From NCBI GenBank assembly GCA_002345545.1, contig DDVW01000031.1:1-52996 (forward strand): a DNA stretch of 52,996 nucleotides. Reading direction: 5' to 3'. The notes under the pieces are model-generated. The model worked only from the letters and a program-made list of their open reading frames with translations, did no database searches and had not been told where the DNA came from. Shown here one piece after another: positions 8,740 to 19,875 of the stretch (positions within the stretch are counted from its first letter, which is position 1; each line of letters starts with the position of its first letter). The DNA comes from Stenotrophomonas sp. UBA2302. Lineage in GTDB: Bacteria; Pseudomonadota; Gammaproteobacteria; Xanthomonadales; Xanthomonadaceae. Both the position numbers and the translations under genes were made by a program.

Positions 8740-9186
8740 ATGGCGAAACTGCTGGTCCTCCACGGCCCCAACCTCAACCTGCTGGGCACCCGCGAGCCCG
8801 AGGTCTACGGCCACACCACGCTGGCCCAGATCGATGCCGCGCTGGCGGCACAGGCACGGGAGGGCGGGCATGTGAGCGAGCACCTGCAGTCCAATGCCGA
8901 GCACGTGCTGGTGGACCGGGTGCAGGCCGCACGCACCGATGGCACCGCCTTCATCCTGGTCAATCCGGCCGCCTTCACCCATACCTCGGTGGCGCTGCGC
9001 GATGCGCTGGCGGCCGTGGCCATCCCCTTCATCGAGATCCACCTGTCCAACCCGCACGTCCGTGAACCGTTCCGCCAGCACAGCTATCTCAGTGACAAGG
9101 CGGTGGGGGTGATCTGCGGCTTCGGCGCCGACAGCTACCGTTACGCCATGGATGCCGCGCTGCTGCGGCTGGCGGCTGCGGCGTGA
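8740..9186 (+). CDS. aroQ: 3-dehydroquinate dehydratase, type II
   Basis: AroQ catalyses the third step of the shikimate pathway, the dehydration of 3-dehydroquinate. The 148-residue protein has all the type II landmarks: [21 protein letters not shown] near the N-terminus with the catalytic tyrosine of the lid loop, the EHLQSNAEH substrate loop, [12 protein letters not shown], and [14 protein letters not shown] with the catalytic histidine. The ATG at 8740 matches the normal start of the family. The preceding ~220 bases after the TlpA-like gene hold no gene and probably contain its promoter. The gene overlaps the next one by four bases. Confidence 0.97.
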   Translation: MAKLLVLHGPNLNLLGTREPEVYGHTTLAQIDAALAAQAREGGHVSEHLQSNAEHVLVDRVQAARTDGTAFILVNPAAFTHTSVALRDALAAVAIPFIEIHLSNPHVREPFRQHSYLSDKAVGVICGFGADSYRYAMDAALLRLAAAA

Positions 9187-9611
9187 AAGTCCTGCCGCGC
9201 CTGTCGCTGGGCATGGCACTGGCCGGCCTGCCGCTGGCTGCTGCCCATGCGCAGCACCTGGATCGCGCCGCCAAAAGCATCGACTGCGCCATCGCGGCCA
9301 GCACGATGGAACGCGACCTGTGCGCATCCGACCGCGCCAGCGACGCCGATGCGCTGTTGAACACCACTTACAGGCAGGCCCACCGCCAGCTGCGGCAACA
9401 GGCAGCCGATGGCAGCTGCACGCACTGCGCCGACGCCGCGCAGCAGCTGATCGCCGCGCAACGCGCCTGGATCACCCTGCGTGACCAGGACTGCGACGCG
9501 GTCTACGCCTTCAATGCCGACGGCACCTCGCGCAATGGCGCGAAGATGCATTGCCTCACCACCCACGCGCAGGACCGCACCCGGCAGCTGCGCGATTTCT
9601 ACGAACTTTGA
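9183..9611 (+). CDS. LprI/DUF1311-like secreted protein
   Basis: This 142-residue protein has a clear signal peptide ([23 protein letters not shown]) and a mature domain with six or more cysteines. The pattern [13 protein letters not shown] followed by [22 protein letters not shown] is typical of the DUF1311/LprI family, whose Mycobacterium member inhibits lysozyme. It is probably periplasmic with paired disulfides, so DsbD or its partners may keep it folded. The start is a GTG at 9183 overlapping the aroQ stop. Family membership rests on the W-x-x-x-R-D-x-D-C motif; lysozyme inhibition here is not shown. Confidence 0.75.
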   Translation: MKVLPRLSLGMALAGLPLAAAHAQHLDRAAKSIDCAIAASTMERDLCASDRASDADALLNTTYRQAHRQLRQQAADGSCTHCADAAQQLIAAQRAWITLRDQDCDAVYAFNADGTSRNGAKMHCLTTHAQDRTRQLRDFYEL

Positions 9612-9663
9612 CCCGGCGCACCGCGCCCCCACCTACCGATACAACAGAACGAAAGAGGCCCTC

Positions 9664-10137
9664 ATGGATCTGCGCAAAATCAAAAAACTGATCGACCTGC
9701 TGGAAGAGTCCAACCTGGCCGAGATCGAGATCAAGGAAGGGGAAGAGTCCGTGCGCCTGTCGCGCACCCCGGTCGGCGGCTATGCCGCACCGGCGCCGGC
9801 CCCGACCTACGTCGCCGCCCCGCCGGCAGCCGCCATGCCGATGAGCTCGCCGGTGGAAGCCGCCACCGGTGGCACGCCCAAGCCGGGCAACGCCCTGCCC
9901 GATGGCCACGTGCAGCGCGCACCGATGGTCGGCACTTTCTACGCCTCCTCGGCGCCGGACAAGCCGGCCTTCGTCAGCGTCGGCCAGCAGGTCAAGCCCG
10001 GCGAGACCCTGGCCATCATCGAGGCGATGAAGATGTTCAACCCGATCGAGGCCGAAGTGGCCGGCACCGTGGTTGCCATCCTTGGCGAGAACGGCCAGCC
10101 GGTCGAATTCGACCAGCCGCTGTTCGTGATCGCCTGA
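9664..10137 (+). CDS. accB: Biotin carboxyl carrier protein of acetyl-CoA carboxylase
   Basis: AccB carries the biotin that shuttles carboxyl groups in the first committed step of fatty acid synthesis. The 157-residue protein has the N-terminal [23 protein letters not shown] region, a flexible Ala/Pro-rich linker (about residues 45-80) and the biotinyl domain with EAMKM, where K123 is the biotinylated lysine. The thumb seen in E. coli BCCP precedes it ([16 protein letters not shown]). A purine-rich ribosome-binding site lies before the ATG at 9664. accC follows after ten bases, the usual accBC operon. Confidence 0.97.
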   Translation: MDLRKIKKLIDLLEESNLAEIEIKEGEESVRLSRTPVGGYAAPAPAPTYVAAPPAAAMPMSSPVEAATGGTPKPGNALPDGHVQRAPMVGTFYASSAPDKPAFVSVGQQVKPGETLAIIEAMKMFNPIEAEVAGTVVAILGENGQPVEFDQPLFVIA

Positions 10138-10147
10138 GGCGCCGGTC

Positions 10148-11515
<1,368 letters not shown>

Positions 11516-11540
11516 TGCCGCGCAACCGGTAGCCGGTGGA

Positions 11541-11571
11541 GAAGGCGGGGAAACCCGCCTTCTTCCGTTTT
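11541..11571 (+). terminator. Intrinsic terminator of the accBC operon
   Basis: A perfect 9-bp stem (GAAGGCGGG/CCCGCCTTC) with a GAAA tetraloop is followed by TTCCGTTTT. It begins 25 bases after the accC stop and separates accBC from prmA. Confidence 0.85.
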
Positions 11572-11658
11572 CAGCCGCAGGTCGTTGCCACGCGTGCGCG
11601 CATTCGCCGGCCGCCTCGTCTAGGATGCCCGCTTCCGTTCCGCTGTCGCCGTGCTCCC

Positions 11659-12573
11659 ATGCCTTTCCTCGAACTCACCCTGCGCTGCACCGAAGCCACC
11701 CAGCCCCGCTACGAGAACGCCCTCGACGATGTCGGCGCGCTGGCGGTGACCCTGCTCGATGCCGATGCCGACACCAGCAACGAACGCGCCATCCTCGAAC
11801 CGGGCGTGGGCGAGACGCCGCTGTGGAACGACCTGGTGCTGAGCGCGCTGTTCCCGGCCGAGACCAACGCACTGGCGCTGCTGGCCGCGCTGGAAGCCTT
11901 CGATGCCGGGCTGGACTGGAGCAACGCCAGCTTCCGCGCGGTGCAGGACGAGGACTGGGAGCGCGCCTGGCTGGACCAGTTCCAGCCCATGCAGTTCGGC
12001 CAGCGCACCTGGATCGTCCCGTGGAACCATGAACTGCCCGAAGCCGCGCAGCGCGCCGATGCCGCTGTCGTGCGCCTGGACCCGGGCTTGGCGTTCGGCT
12101 CGGGCACCCATCCGACCACCGCGCTGTGCCTGCGCTGGCTGGACCAGCTGGCAGCCGACGGCGAACTGGCCGGCCGCACCTTGCTCGATTTCGGCTGCGG
12201 CTCGGGCATCCTCGCGCTGGCCGCGCTCAAGCTCGGCGCCGCCGCGGCGGTGGGCGTGGACAACGACCCGCAGGCACTGACCGCCACCGCCGACAACGGC
12301 CAGCGCAATGGCGTGCACATTGCCGCCTATCTGCCCGAAGACGAACCGGCAGCGACCTATCCGGTGGTCGTTGCCAACATCCTCGCCTCGGCGCTGGATA
12401 CGCTGGCCGAACTGCTGGCCGCCCGCGTCGCCCCGGGTGGCCGCATCGCCCTGTCCGGCATCCTGCACGGTCAGGAGGACGAACTGCTGCGGCGTTACGC
12501 ACCGTGGTTCGAGCAGCTGGAAGCGGTGCAGGATGGTGACTGGATGCGCATCACCGGCATCCGCCATGCTTGA
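11659..12573 (+). CDS. prmA: Ribosomal protein L11 methyltransferase
   Basis: PrmA trimethylates ribosomal protein L11 using S-adenosylmethionine. The 304-residue protein has the N-terminal substrate-recognition domain ([10 protein letters not shown]...) and a Rossmann methyltransferase domain with D177[17 protein letters not shown], the SAM-binding motif I. It also has the PrmA signatures [14 protein letters not shown] and VANILASAL. The ATG at 11659 gives the standard N-terminus; the frame is open further upstream but that extension overlaps the terminator region. The prmA-DUF3426-fis-purH order follows accC in many Xanthomonadaceae. Confidence 0.96.
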   Translation: MPFLELTLRCTEATQPRYENALDDVGALAVTLLDADADTSNERAILEPGVGETPLWNDLVLSALFPAETNALALLAALEAFDAGLDWSNASFRAVQDEDWERAWLDQFQPMQFGQRTWIVPWNHELPEAAQRADAAVVRLDPGLAFGSGTHPTTALCLRWLDQLAADGELAGRTLLDFGCGSGILALAALKLGAAAAVGVDNDPQALTATADNGQRNGVHIAAYLPEDEPAATYPVVVANILASALDTLAELLAARVAPGGRIALSGILHGQEDELLRRYAPWFEQLEAVQDGDWMRITGIRHA

Positions 12574-12602
12574 ATGAACACCGCGCTCCGGCCCTGACAC
12601 CC

Positions 12603-13418
12603 ATGACCGTAGAACCCACGCCTCCCCGCCGGCCTCTGGCCACCTTCCTGCACGGCACGCCTGCCGTACCTGCGGCGGAGGCGGAAGCGCTGTCAGCCGC
12701 CCCGCACGACGCGGATGCGACGGAACCCACGCAGGCGGTCGCAGCGGCAACCGTGACGGTGGGCAGCGAACCTGCAGCCGAAGCGCTGGAAGCCATGGTG
12801 GAAGCCGAAGCCGCTGCAGAGCCGGCAGCGACACTCCAGGACGATCCGGCCTGGCCGCCCGCAGAAGCCATCACCCCAGATCCCGCGCCTGCAACCGGTA
12901 CGGCCGAGGCCCCCAGCTTCCTGCGCGCCGCCACTCCCGCCCGCAGCGGGCCGACACCGCACTGGCAGTGGATCGCACTGGTCACCCTGGCGCTGCTGTT
13001 GCTGTTGCAGATCGCCATCGCCGATCGCGCCAACCTGGCCGCCAGCGCCAGCACCCGGCCGCTGATCAGCGGCCTGTGCACGGTCCTGCGCTGCAGCGTC
13101 CCGGCCTGGCATGAACCGGCCGCCTTCACCATGCTCAGCCGCGATATCCGCCAGATCCCCGGCCAGGCCGGTGCGCTGCAGGTGCAGGCCAGCTTCCGCA
13201 ACGATGCACGCTGGGCCCAGGCATGGCCGGCGCTGCGGCTGTCGCTGTCCGATGCCGATGGCCGGGTGATCGGCCGCCGCACCCTGCAGCCGGCCGACTA
13301 TCTCGCGCCCGGCAGCGATCCGCAGGCGCGACTGGAACCGGGGCAGAGTGCGCAGGTGTCCTTCCGCCTGCGTGAACCGGCCGCTGCCACCGTCGCCTTC
13401 AGCTTCGAATTCCAGTGA
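12603..13418 (+). CDS. DUF3426-family single-pass membrane protein
   Basis: This 271-residue protein has a long Ala/Glu/Pro-rich N-terminal half, probably disordered, one transmembrane helix (WIALVTLALLLLLQIAIA, about residues 120-140), and a C-terminal domain. The latter matches the DUF3426 pattern: LCTVLRC, then MLSRDIRQIPGQAGALQVQASFRN, then a beta-rich FxLxEP-type end. DUF3426 proteins between prmA and fis usually begin with a CxxC zinc ribbon; none is visible here, whether the start is the ATG at 12603 or a TTG at 12570. The function of the family is unknown. Either the zinc ribbon has been lost or the N-terminal region is divergent. Confidence 0.8.
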   Translation: MTVEPTPPRRPLATFLHGTPAVPAAEAEALSAAPHDADATEPTQAVAAATVTVGSEPAAEALEAMVEAEAAAEPAATLQDDPAWPPAEAITPDPAPATGTAEAPSFLRAATPARSGPTPHWQWIALVTLALLLLLQIAIADRANLAASASTRPLISGLCTVLRCSVPAWHEPAAFTMLSRDIRQIPGQAGALQVQASFRNDARWAQAWPALRLSLSDADGRVIGRRTLQPADYLAPGSDPQARLEPGQSAQVSFRLREPAAATVAFSFEFQ

Positions 13419-13476
13419 CCGGTGGGTGCGCCGTGGCAGCCTTCCGGCCCACGCGCTAGACTCCCCACTCTCATGA

Positions 13477-13788
<312 letters not shown>

Positions 13789-13902
13789 TGCCCGTCCCGG
13801 CGCGACGGCGACCGGCCTGATCCGCACGGCAGGCAGCTGGCCGGGCCTCGATTACATCCACCTGCAACCAATGCGCGCAGGGCAGCGGGCCGGCGGCGCG
13901 GC

Positions 13903-13908
13903 TACAAT
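13903..13908 (+). promoter_or_regulatory. Possible -10 element of purH
   Basis: TACAAT, five of six matches to the consensus -10 box, occurs 33 bases before the purH ATG within GGCTACAATAGCGCC. No convincing -35 box lies 16-18 bases upstream, so the call is tentative. Confidence 0.35.
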
Positions 13909-13940
13909 AGCGCCCCGCTTCCGCTTCCCTCCCACACCCC

Positions 13941-15524
13941 ATGTCCGCTGATCTGTTGCCCGTCCGCCGGGCCCTGCTGTCCGTCTCCGACAAAACCGGC
14001 CTGGTCGAACTGGCCCGTGCGCTGGCCGCCCGCAACGTCGAACTGCTGTCCACCGGCGGTACCGCCAAGGCGATCCGCGAGGCCGGCCTGCCGGTCAAGG
14101 ACGTGTCCGATGTCACCGGCTTCCCGGAGATGATGGACGGCCGGGTCAAGACCCTGCATCCGATGGTGCACGGCGGCCTGCTCGGCCGCGCCGGCACCGA
14201 TGACGCGGTGATGGCGCAGCACGGCATCGCCGCGATCGACCTGCTGGTGCTGAACCTGTACCCGTTCGAAGCGGTCACCGCCAAGGCCGACTGCACGCTC
14301 GCCGACGCGGTGGAGAACATCGACATCGGCGGCCCGGCGATGCTGCGCAGCGCAGCCAAGAACTTCGCCCGCGTCGCCGTGGCCACCAGCCCGGACCAGT
14401 ACGACGCGCTGCTGGCCGAACTGGCCGCCAATGACGGCCAGCTGTCGGCGGCCAAGCGTTTCGAACTGTCGGTGGCCGCGTTCAATCGCGTCGCCCAGTA
14501 CGATGCGGCGATCAGCAATTACCTGTCGGCCGTGACTGACACCAGCGCCGCGGTGCCGGTGCGCAGCGAATACCCGGCGCAGATGAACTCCTCTTTCATC
14601 AAGGTCATGGACCTGCGCTACGGCGAGAACCCGCACCAGAGCGGCGTGTTCTACCGCGACCTGTACCCGGTGCCGGGCACGCTGGCCACCTTCGTGCAGC
14701 TGCAGGGCAAGGAACTTAGCTACAACAACCTGGCCGACGCCGATGCCGCATGGGAATGCGTGCGCCAGTTCGACGTGCCGGCCTGTGTCATCGTCAAGCA
14801 CGCCAACCCGTGCGGCGTGGCCGTGGCCGCCGATGTCGGCGCCGCCTACGAGATGGCCTACAACACCGACCCGACCAGCGCCTTCGGCGGCATCCTCGCC
14901 TTCAACCGCACGCTGGACGCGGCCACCGCCAAGACCATCCTCGACCGCCAGTTCGTCGAAGTGCTGATCGCCCCGGACTACGAACCGGCCGCGCTGGACT
15001 ACGCCACCAAAAAGGCCAATGTGCGCGTGCTGCGCATTCCCGCCGGCGATGCCCGCAACAACTACGACACCAAGCGCATCGGTTCGGGCCTGCTGATCCA
15101 GAGCGCCGACAACCGCGGCATGAGCGCCGACGAGCTGAAGACCGTCACCCAGCGCGCGCCGACGGCGGCTGAAACGCGCGATCTGCTGTTCGCCTGGCGC
15201 GTGGCCAAGTACGTCAAGTCCAACGCGATCGTCTACGCCAAGGACGAGCGCACGATTGGCGTCGGCGCCGGGCAGATGAGCCGCGTGTATTCGGCACGCA
15301 TCGCCGGCATCAAGGCCGCCGACGCCGGCCTGGTCGTACCGGGTTCGGTGATGGCCTCCGATGCGTTCTTCCCGTTCCGTGACGGCCTGGACGCCGCCGC
15401 CGAAGCCGGCATCACCGCGGTGATCCAGCCGGGTGGTTCGATGCGCGATGCCGAGGTGATCGCTGCCGCCGATGAGCATGGCATCGCCATGGTGTTCACC
15501 GGCGTGCGCCACTTCCGTCACTGA
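13941..15524 (+). CDS. purH: Bifunctional AICAR transformylase / IMP cyclohydrolase
   Basis: PurH catalyses the last two steps of de novo IMP synthesis: formyl transfer to AICAR and ring closure. The 527-residue protein has an N-terminal MGS-like IMP cyclohydrolase domain (about 1-150: [40 protein letters not shown]) and the transformylase domain with the catalytic pair K286-H287 ([10 protein letters not shown]), DPTSAFGGI, and the C-terminal [10 protein letters not shown] and [15 protein letters not shown]. Length and motifs are complete. purD lies downstream after one intervening lipoprotein gene, so the two may be coexpressed. Confidence 0.98.
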   Translation: MSADLLPVRRALLSVSDKTGLVELARALAARNVELLSTGGTAKAIREAGLPVKDVSDVTGFPEMMDGRVKTLHPMVHGGLLGRAGTDDAVMAQHGIAAIDLLVLNLYPFEAVTAKADCTLADAVENIDIGGPAMLRSAAKNFARVAVATSPDQYDALLAELAANDGQLSAAKRFELSVAAFNRVAQYDAAISNYLSAVTDTSAAVPVRSEYPAQMNSSFIKVMDLRYGENPHQSGVFYRDLYPVPGTLATFVQLQGKELSYNNLADADAAWECVRQFDVPACVIVKHANPCGVAVAADVGAAYEMAYNTDPTSAFGGILAFNRTLDAATAKTILDRQFVEVLIAPDYEPAALDYATKKANVRVLRIPAGDARNNYDTKRIGSGLLIQSADNRGMSADELKTVTQRAPTAAETRDLLFAWRVAKYVKSNAIVYAKDERTIGVGAGQMSRVYSARIAGIKAADAGLVVPGSVMASDAFFPFRDGLDAAAEAGITAVIQPGGSMRDAEVIAAADEHGIAMVFTGVRHFRH

Positions 15525-15709
15525 CATACACGATGACGGCAGGGGCGTGGTCATCGCCCGCCCCTGACCACCGCGCCGCTGCGGACAACACCACCGCAGC
15601 AGTGCGATCGCGCAGCGGTGGTGCCGCTCCTGCATCATCTGCCGGCGACATCCGCACGATCACCGCTCCACCGCACCATCCCTTCCCACCAGACCCAGGG
15701 CTGCAGTTG

Positions 15710-16120
15710 ATGCGCAACACGCTGATTCTCCTGTTTGCCGGCACCAGTGCGGCGCTGCTTGCCGGCTGCGGCAACGGCACGCTCGTCGAAGCCCAGCGCG
15801 AGGCCATCGCCACGCTCGGCCAACAGCTGCCGGCGCCCTATCGCGACGGGCTGATTACCGATTCGGTGCATCGCCATGGCGACGATCTGGTGATGGTGAT
15901 CCGCTTTCCCGATGCCACCATGGCCATGGCCAAAGCCAAGCCGGACATATTTTCCGCGCTGCGCCAGGACGAACAGGAGGCGATTCGCGAGGTATGCGCC
16001 GAGCCGCTCCTGGCACCGGTCTACGCCGCGGGTGGCGGTGTGCGCCGGCGCTTCGTCGATGCCAACGGCGCGGTGTTTTTCGAGGTCGCACTGAGTGCCT
16101 CCGACTGCCCTTCCCCTTGA
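15710..16120 (+). CDS. Small putative lipoprotein of unknown function
   Basis: This 136-residue protein begins MRNTLILLFAGTSAALLAGCGNG, a lipoprotein signal with the lipobox LAGC, so it is probably anchored to a membrane facing the periplasm. The rest (EAQREAIATLGQQLPAPYRDGLITDSVHRHGDDLVMVIRF) has no motif I recognise, with two more cysteines near the C-terminus. It sits between purH and purD, 23 bases before purD, and may be cotranscribed with purD. Between purH and this gene (15525-15709) I see no other gene. The ATG at 15710 is chosen because it begins the signal peptide. Confidence 0.75.
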   Translation: MRNTLILLFAGTSAALLAGCGNGTLVEAQREAIATLGQQLPAPYRDGLITDSVHRHGDDLVMVIRFPDATMAMAKAKPDIFSALRQDEQEAIREVCAEPLLAPVYAAGGGVRRRFVDANGAVFFEVALSASDCPSP

Positions 16121-16143
16121 ATGCCCCCACAGGAACCGACTCC

Positions 16144-17430
16144 ATGAAAATCCTCGTCATCGGCGCTGGCGGCCGCGAACATGCACTGGCCTGGAAGCTG
16201 GCGCAGTCCGCACGCGTGAGTGAAGTGATCGTCGCCCCTGGCAACGCCGGCACCGCCACCGAGAACAAGTGCCGCAATGTCGCGATCAAGGTCACCGACA
16301 TCACAGGCCTGCTGCAGCTGGCACAGGACGAGGCCATCGGCCTGACCGTGGTCGGCCCGGAAGTGCCGCTGGTGGCCGGGGTGGTGGATGCCTTCCGTGC
16401 GGCCGGCCTGCGCATCTTCGGACCGACCGCCGCCGCCGCGCAGCTGGAAGGCAGCAAGGCGTTTGCCAAGGATTTCCTCGCCCGCCACGGCATTCCCACC
16501 GCGTTCTACGCCGTGCATACCGAAGTGGAACCGGCCTTGGCCTACCTGCGCGAGAAGGATGCGCCGATCGTGATCAAGGCCGACGGCCTGGCCGCCGGCA
16601 AGGGCGTGATCGTGGCGATGACGCTGGCCGAAGCCGAAGCGGCGGTGCGCGACATGCTCAGCGGCAACGCCTTTGGCGATGCCGGCGCACGCGTGGTGAT
16701 CGAGGAATTCCTTGAAGGCGAGGAAGCCAGCTTCATCTCGATGGTCGATGGCACCACCGCCCTGCCGATGGCCACCAGCCAGGACCACAAGCGCGTGGGC
16801 GACGGCGACACCGGCCCCAACACCGGCGGCATGGGTGCCTACTCGCCGGCCCCGGTGGTGACACCGGACGTGCATGCGCGCGTGATGCGCGAAGTGGTCA
16901 ACCCCACCGTGCAGGGCATGATCAAAGATGGCGTGCCGTTCACCGGCTTCCTGTATGCCGGGCTGATGATCGATGCCAGCGGCGCGCCGAAGGTGATCGA
17001 ATTCAACGTGCGCTTCGGCGACCCGGAAACCCAGCCGGTGCTGCTGCGCCTGCAGTCGGACCTGGTCGACCTGCTGGAAGCCGGCATCGACGGCACGCTG
17101 GCCGGGGTGGAAGCGCAGTGGGACCCGCGTCCGTCACTGGGCGTGGTGATGGCGGCCAGCCCCTATCCGGAAACCCCCATCACCGGCGAGGTGATCGGCG
17201 GTCTGGCCGACGTGCCCGACAGCGCCAAGGTGTTCCATGCCGGCACCACGATGGATGCCGACGGCAATGTGGTCAGCGCCGGTGGCCGCGTGCTGTGCGT
17301 GACCGCGCTGGGCGACTCGGTCGCTGAGGCGCAGCGCAATGCCTATGCCGGCGTGGCCAAGGTCAGCTGGGCCAACGAGTTCCACCGCAACGATATCGGC
17401 TGGCGCGCGATCGCCCGCGAGCAGCACTGA
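16144..17430 (+). CDS. purD: Phosphoribosylamine-glycine ligase (GARS)
   Basis: PurD makes glycinamide ribonucleotide in the second step of purine synthesis. The 428-residue protein is full length: N-terminal MKILVIGAGGREHALAWKLAQS, the ATP-grasp core (IVIKADGLAAGKGVIVAM, EEFLEGEEASFI), the signature NTGGMGAYSPAPVV, and the metal-binding end of the fold (EFNVRFGDPETQPVLLRL). The ATG at 16144 is at the family's usual start. Confidence 0.98.
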   Translation: MKILVIGAGGREHALAWKLAQSARVSEVIVAPGNAGTATENKCRNVAIKVTDITGLLQLAQDEAIGLTVVGPEVPLVAGVVDAFRAAGLRIFGPTAAAAQLEGSKAFAKDFLARHGIPTAFYAVHTEVEPALAYLREKDAPIVIKADGLAAGKGVIVAMTLAEAEAAVRDMLSGNAFGDAGARVVIEEFLEGEEASFISMVDGTTALPMATSQDHKRVGDGDTGPNTGGMGAYSPAPVVTPDVHARVMREVVNPTVQGMIKDGVPFTGFLYAGLMIDASGAPKVIEFNVRFGDPETQPVLLRLQSDLVDLLEAGIDGTLAGVEAQWDPRPSLGVVMAASPYPETPITGEVIGGLADVPDSAKVFHAGTTMDADGNVVSAGGRVLCVTALGDSVAEAQRNAYAGVAKVSWANEFHRNDIGWRAIAREQH

Positions 17431-17588
17431 ACCGCAGACGCGCAGAATCGGGCAGCGTTCATTCCGCCCCGAGCCTGCGCGCCACTTCCGCCGATGCGGA
17501 CAAGAGTTGCCGGCGCAACTGCGCTTGCCCGGGCAACACACGCACCGCAAGCTGGACGTCCGCCCCACTGCAAGGCAATGCCATCGGC

Positions 17589-19790
17589 ATGTCGCGCCTC
17601 GAACGCCATCTGGGCCAGCTCTGGGCCCACGAGAAAGCCAGCTACGGGCTGCGCGTGTTCATCGCGCTGGCCAGCGCCATCGCCTTCGGCTGGTACCACG
17701 GCCAGATCCAGGCCATTCCCAGCCTGTTCCTGGGCATCATCGCCAGCGCCATTGCCGAAACCGATGACAACTGGTGGGGCCGCACCCGCTCGGTACTGCT
17801 GTCATTGCTGTGCTTCACCATTGCCGCCGCCGCGGTGGTGGCGTTGTTTACGTATCCGCTCGCCTTCATCGCCACACTGGCGCTGGCCGCCTTCGGGCTG
17901 ACCCTGCTCGGCGCCCTGGGCGAGCGCTACGCGTCCATCGGCCAGGCCACTGTGACACTGTGGATGTACGCGGCGATCGCCCTGGACCAGCATCAGGGCG
18001 GCGACCGCCAGCAGCTGCTGTACGACCTGCTGATGCTGCTGGCCGGCGCGGCCTGGTACGGCCTGTTGTCGATCCTGTGGACGGCGATGTTCGCCAACCG
18101 GCCGGTACGCGAACGGCTGGCGCGGCTGTTCTTCGAACTGGGCCACTACCTGCAGCTCAAGGCCGACCTGTTCGAACCGGTACGGCATGGCAACCTGCAG
18201 CAGCGGCAACTGGCGCTGGCCGAGCAGAACGTGCGCGTGGTGCAGGCGCTGAACATCGCCAAGACCGCCATCATCAGCCGCTTCGGCCGCTCCGGCCGGC
18301 CGGGGGTGCAGTCGGGCCTGTATTTCCGCCTGTACTACATGGCGCAGGATTTCCACGAGCGCGCCAGCTCCTCGCACTACCCCTACGAGGCGCTGGCCGA
18401 AGCCTTCTTCCACAGCGACGTGCTGTACCGCTGCCGGCGCCTGCTGTCGCTGCAGGGCAAGGCCTGCCAGGCGCTGGGCGAGGCGATCCGCCTGCGCCAG
18501 CCGTTCGACTATGGCGAGCGCACGCGGGTCGCCGGACAGGACCTGCAGTCCTCGCTGCACTACCTGCGCAGGCAGCACAACCCGCAGTGGGCGCGGCTGC
18601 TCGGCTCGCTGCAACTGCTCACCACCAACCTGTCCAGCATCGAACGGCAGCTGTCCGAAGCCACGCTGGCCGACACCCCGCTGGAAGGCATCGACACCCG
18701 CCTGCGCGACTCTTCGCCGCACACCCTGCGCGAGATGGCCACGCGCCTGCGGCAGGCGCTCACGCCGGGGTCGCTGCTGTTCCGTCACGGCGTGCGCATC
18801 GCGCTGGCACTGACCGCCGGCTATGCGGTGCTCACGTTGATGCATGCGGAGAACGGCTACTGGATCCTGCTGACCATCCTGTTCGTGTGCCGCCCGCATT
18901 TCGGTGCCACCCGGCGCCGGCTGGTGGAGCGCATCGCCGGCACGCTGGCCGGCCTCGGTGTGACCTGGGCACTGATGCAGCTGTTCCCCGGCATCGGGCT
19001 GCAGCTGCTGCTGGCGCTGGCCGCGGCACTGGTGTTCTTCTTCAGCCGCACCGACCGCTACCTGCTCGCCACCGCTGCGATCACGGTGATGGCGCTGCTG
19101 TGCTTCAACCTGCTGGGCGATGGCTTCGTACTGATCTGGCCACGCCTGCTCGACACCCTGATCGGTTGCGCGATCGCCGCCATCGCCTCGCTGCTGGTGC
19201 TGCCCGACTGGGAAGGCCGGCGCCTGCACAAGGTGATGGCGCAGGTGGTGACCGCCGCTGCGGCCTATCTTGATGAAGTACTGGGCCAGTACCGCAGCGG
19301 CATGCGCGACGACCTGCCCTATCGCATCGCCCGGCGCGACATGCACAACACCGATGTCGCCCTGTCGGTGGCCCTGTCCAACATGCTGCGCGAGCCCGGC
19401 TACGCGCGCGGCAACCTCGATGCCGGCTTCCGTTTTCTGGCCCTGTCCAACACCCTGCTCGGCTACCTGTCGGCGCTGGGTGCACACCGCGCGCAGGCCA
19501 GTGTGGTCGGCGAGGATCCGCTGATCGAGCAGGGCGTGCAGCTGCTGCGGCAATCGCTGGCGCAACTGGCCACCGCACTGGCCCAGCGGCAGCCCGCACC
19601 GCCCCAGGAAGATGAAATCGCCGTGGCCGATGCGCTGGAACAGCTGCCCGAGGACAGCGACGAGAAATCGGGGCTGGTGCGTACCCAGCTGGCGTTGATG
19701 CTGCGTCTGCTGCCCAGGCTGCGCGCGGTGGCGGCCGAGGCGATCACCCCCGTCAACAGTGCACCGCGGCCATCACCGACACCGGCCTGA
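17589..19790 (+). CDS. FUSC/YccS-family inner membrane protein
   Basis: This 733-residue protein has two blocks of hydrophobic helices (about residues 20-170 and 395-540) separated by a soluble domain, with another soluble region at the C-terminus. That layout, the N-terminal YGLRVFIALASAIAFGWYHG, and the second block GVRIALALTAGYAVLTLMHAENGYWILLTILFVCRPHFGATRRRL match the YccS/YhfK branch of the fusaric-acid-resistance (FUSC) superfamily. Some relatives take part in efflux of aromatic acids with HlyD-type partners, but no such partner is adjacent. Substrate unknown. Confidence 0.9.
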   Translation: MSRLERHLGQLWAHEKASYGLRVFIALASAIAFGWYHGQIQAIPSLFLGIIASAIAETDDNWWGRTRSVLLSLLCFTIAAAAVVALFTYPLAFIATLALAAFGLTLLGALGERYASIGQATVTLWMYAAIALDQHQGGDRQQLLYDLLMLLAGAAWYGLLSILWTAMFANRPVRERLARLFFELGHYLQLKADLFEPVRHGNLQQRQLALAEQNVRVVQALNIAKTAIISRFGRSGRPGVQSGLYFRLYYMAQDFHERASSSHYPYEALAEAFFHSDVLYRCRRLLSLQGKACQALGEAIRLRQPFDYGERTRVAGQDLQSSLHYLRRQHNPQWARLLGSLQLLTTNLSSIERQLSEATLADTPLEGIDTRLRDSSPHTLREMATRLRQALTPGSLLFRHGVRIALALTAGYAVLTLMHAENGYWILLTILFVCRPHFGATRRRLVERIAGTLAGLGVTWALMQLFPGIGLQLLLALAAALVFFFSRTDRYLLATAAITVMALLCFNLLGDGFVLIWPRLLDTLIGCAIAAIASLLVLPDWEGRRLHKVMAQVVTAAAAYLDEVLGQYRSGMRDDLPYRIARRDMHNTDVALSVALSNMLREPGYARGNLDAGFRFLALSNTLLGYLSALGAHRAQASVVGEDPLIEQGVQLLRQSLAQLATALAQRQPAPPQEDEIAVADALEQLPEDSDEKSGLVRTQLALMLRLLPRLRAVAAEAITPVNSAPRPSPTPA

Positions 19791-19875
19791 GATCGCCACG
19801 TCCCACGTAGTCCATCGCCGTCGCCATCCTGCCGCTGCCGCTCTGCTAATGTGCCGCGCAGACCAAGGAGTCCCG

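Noticed and set aside
13902..15638. A 578-codon open frame on the minus strand
   Set aside because: It is antisense to purH and has the composition of a shadow frame (many His, Gly and Arg), with no recognisable motif.
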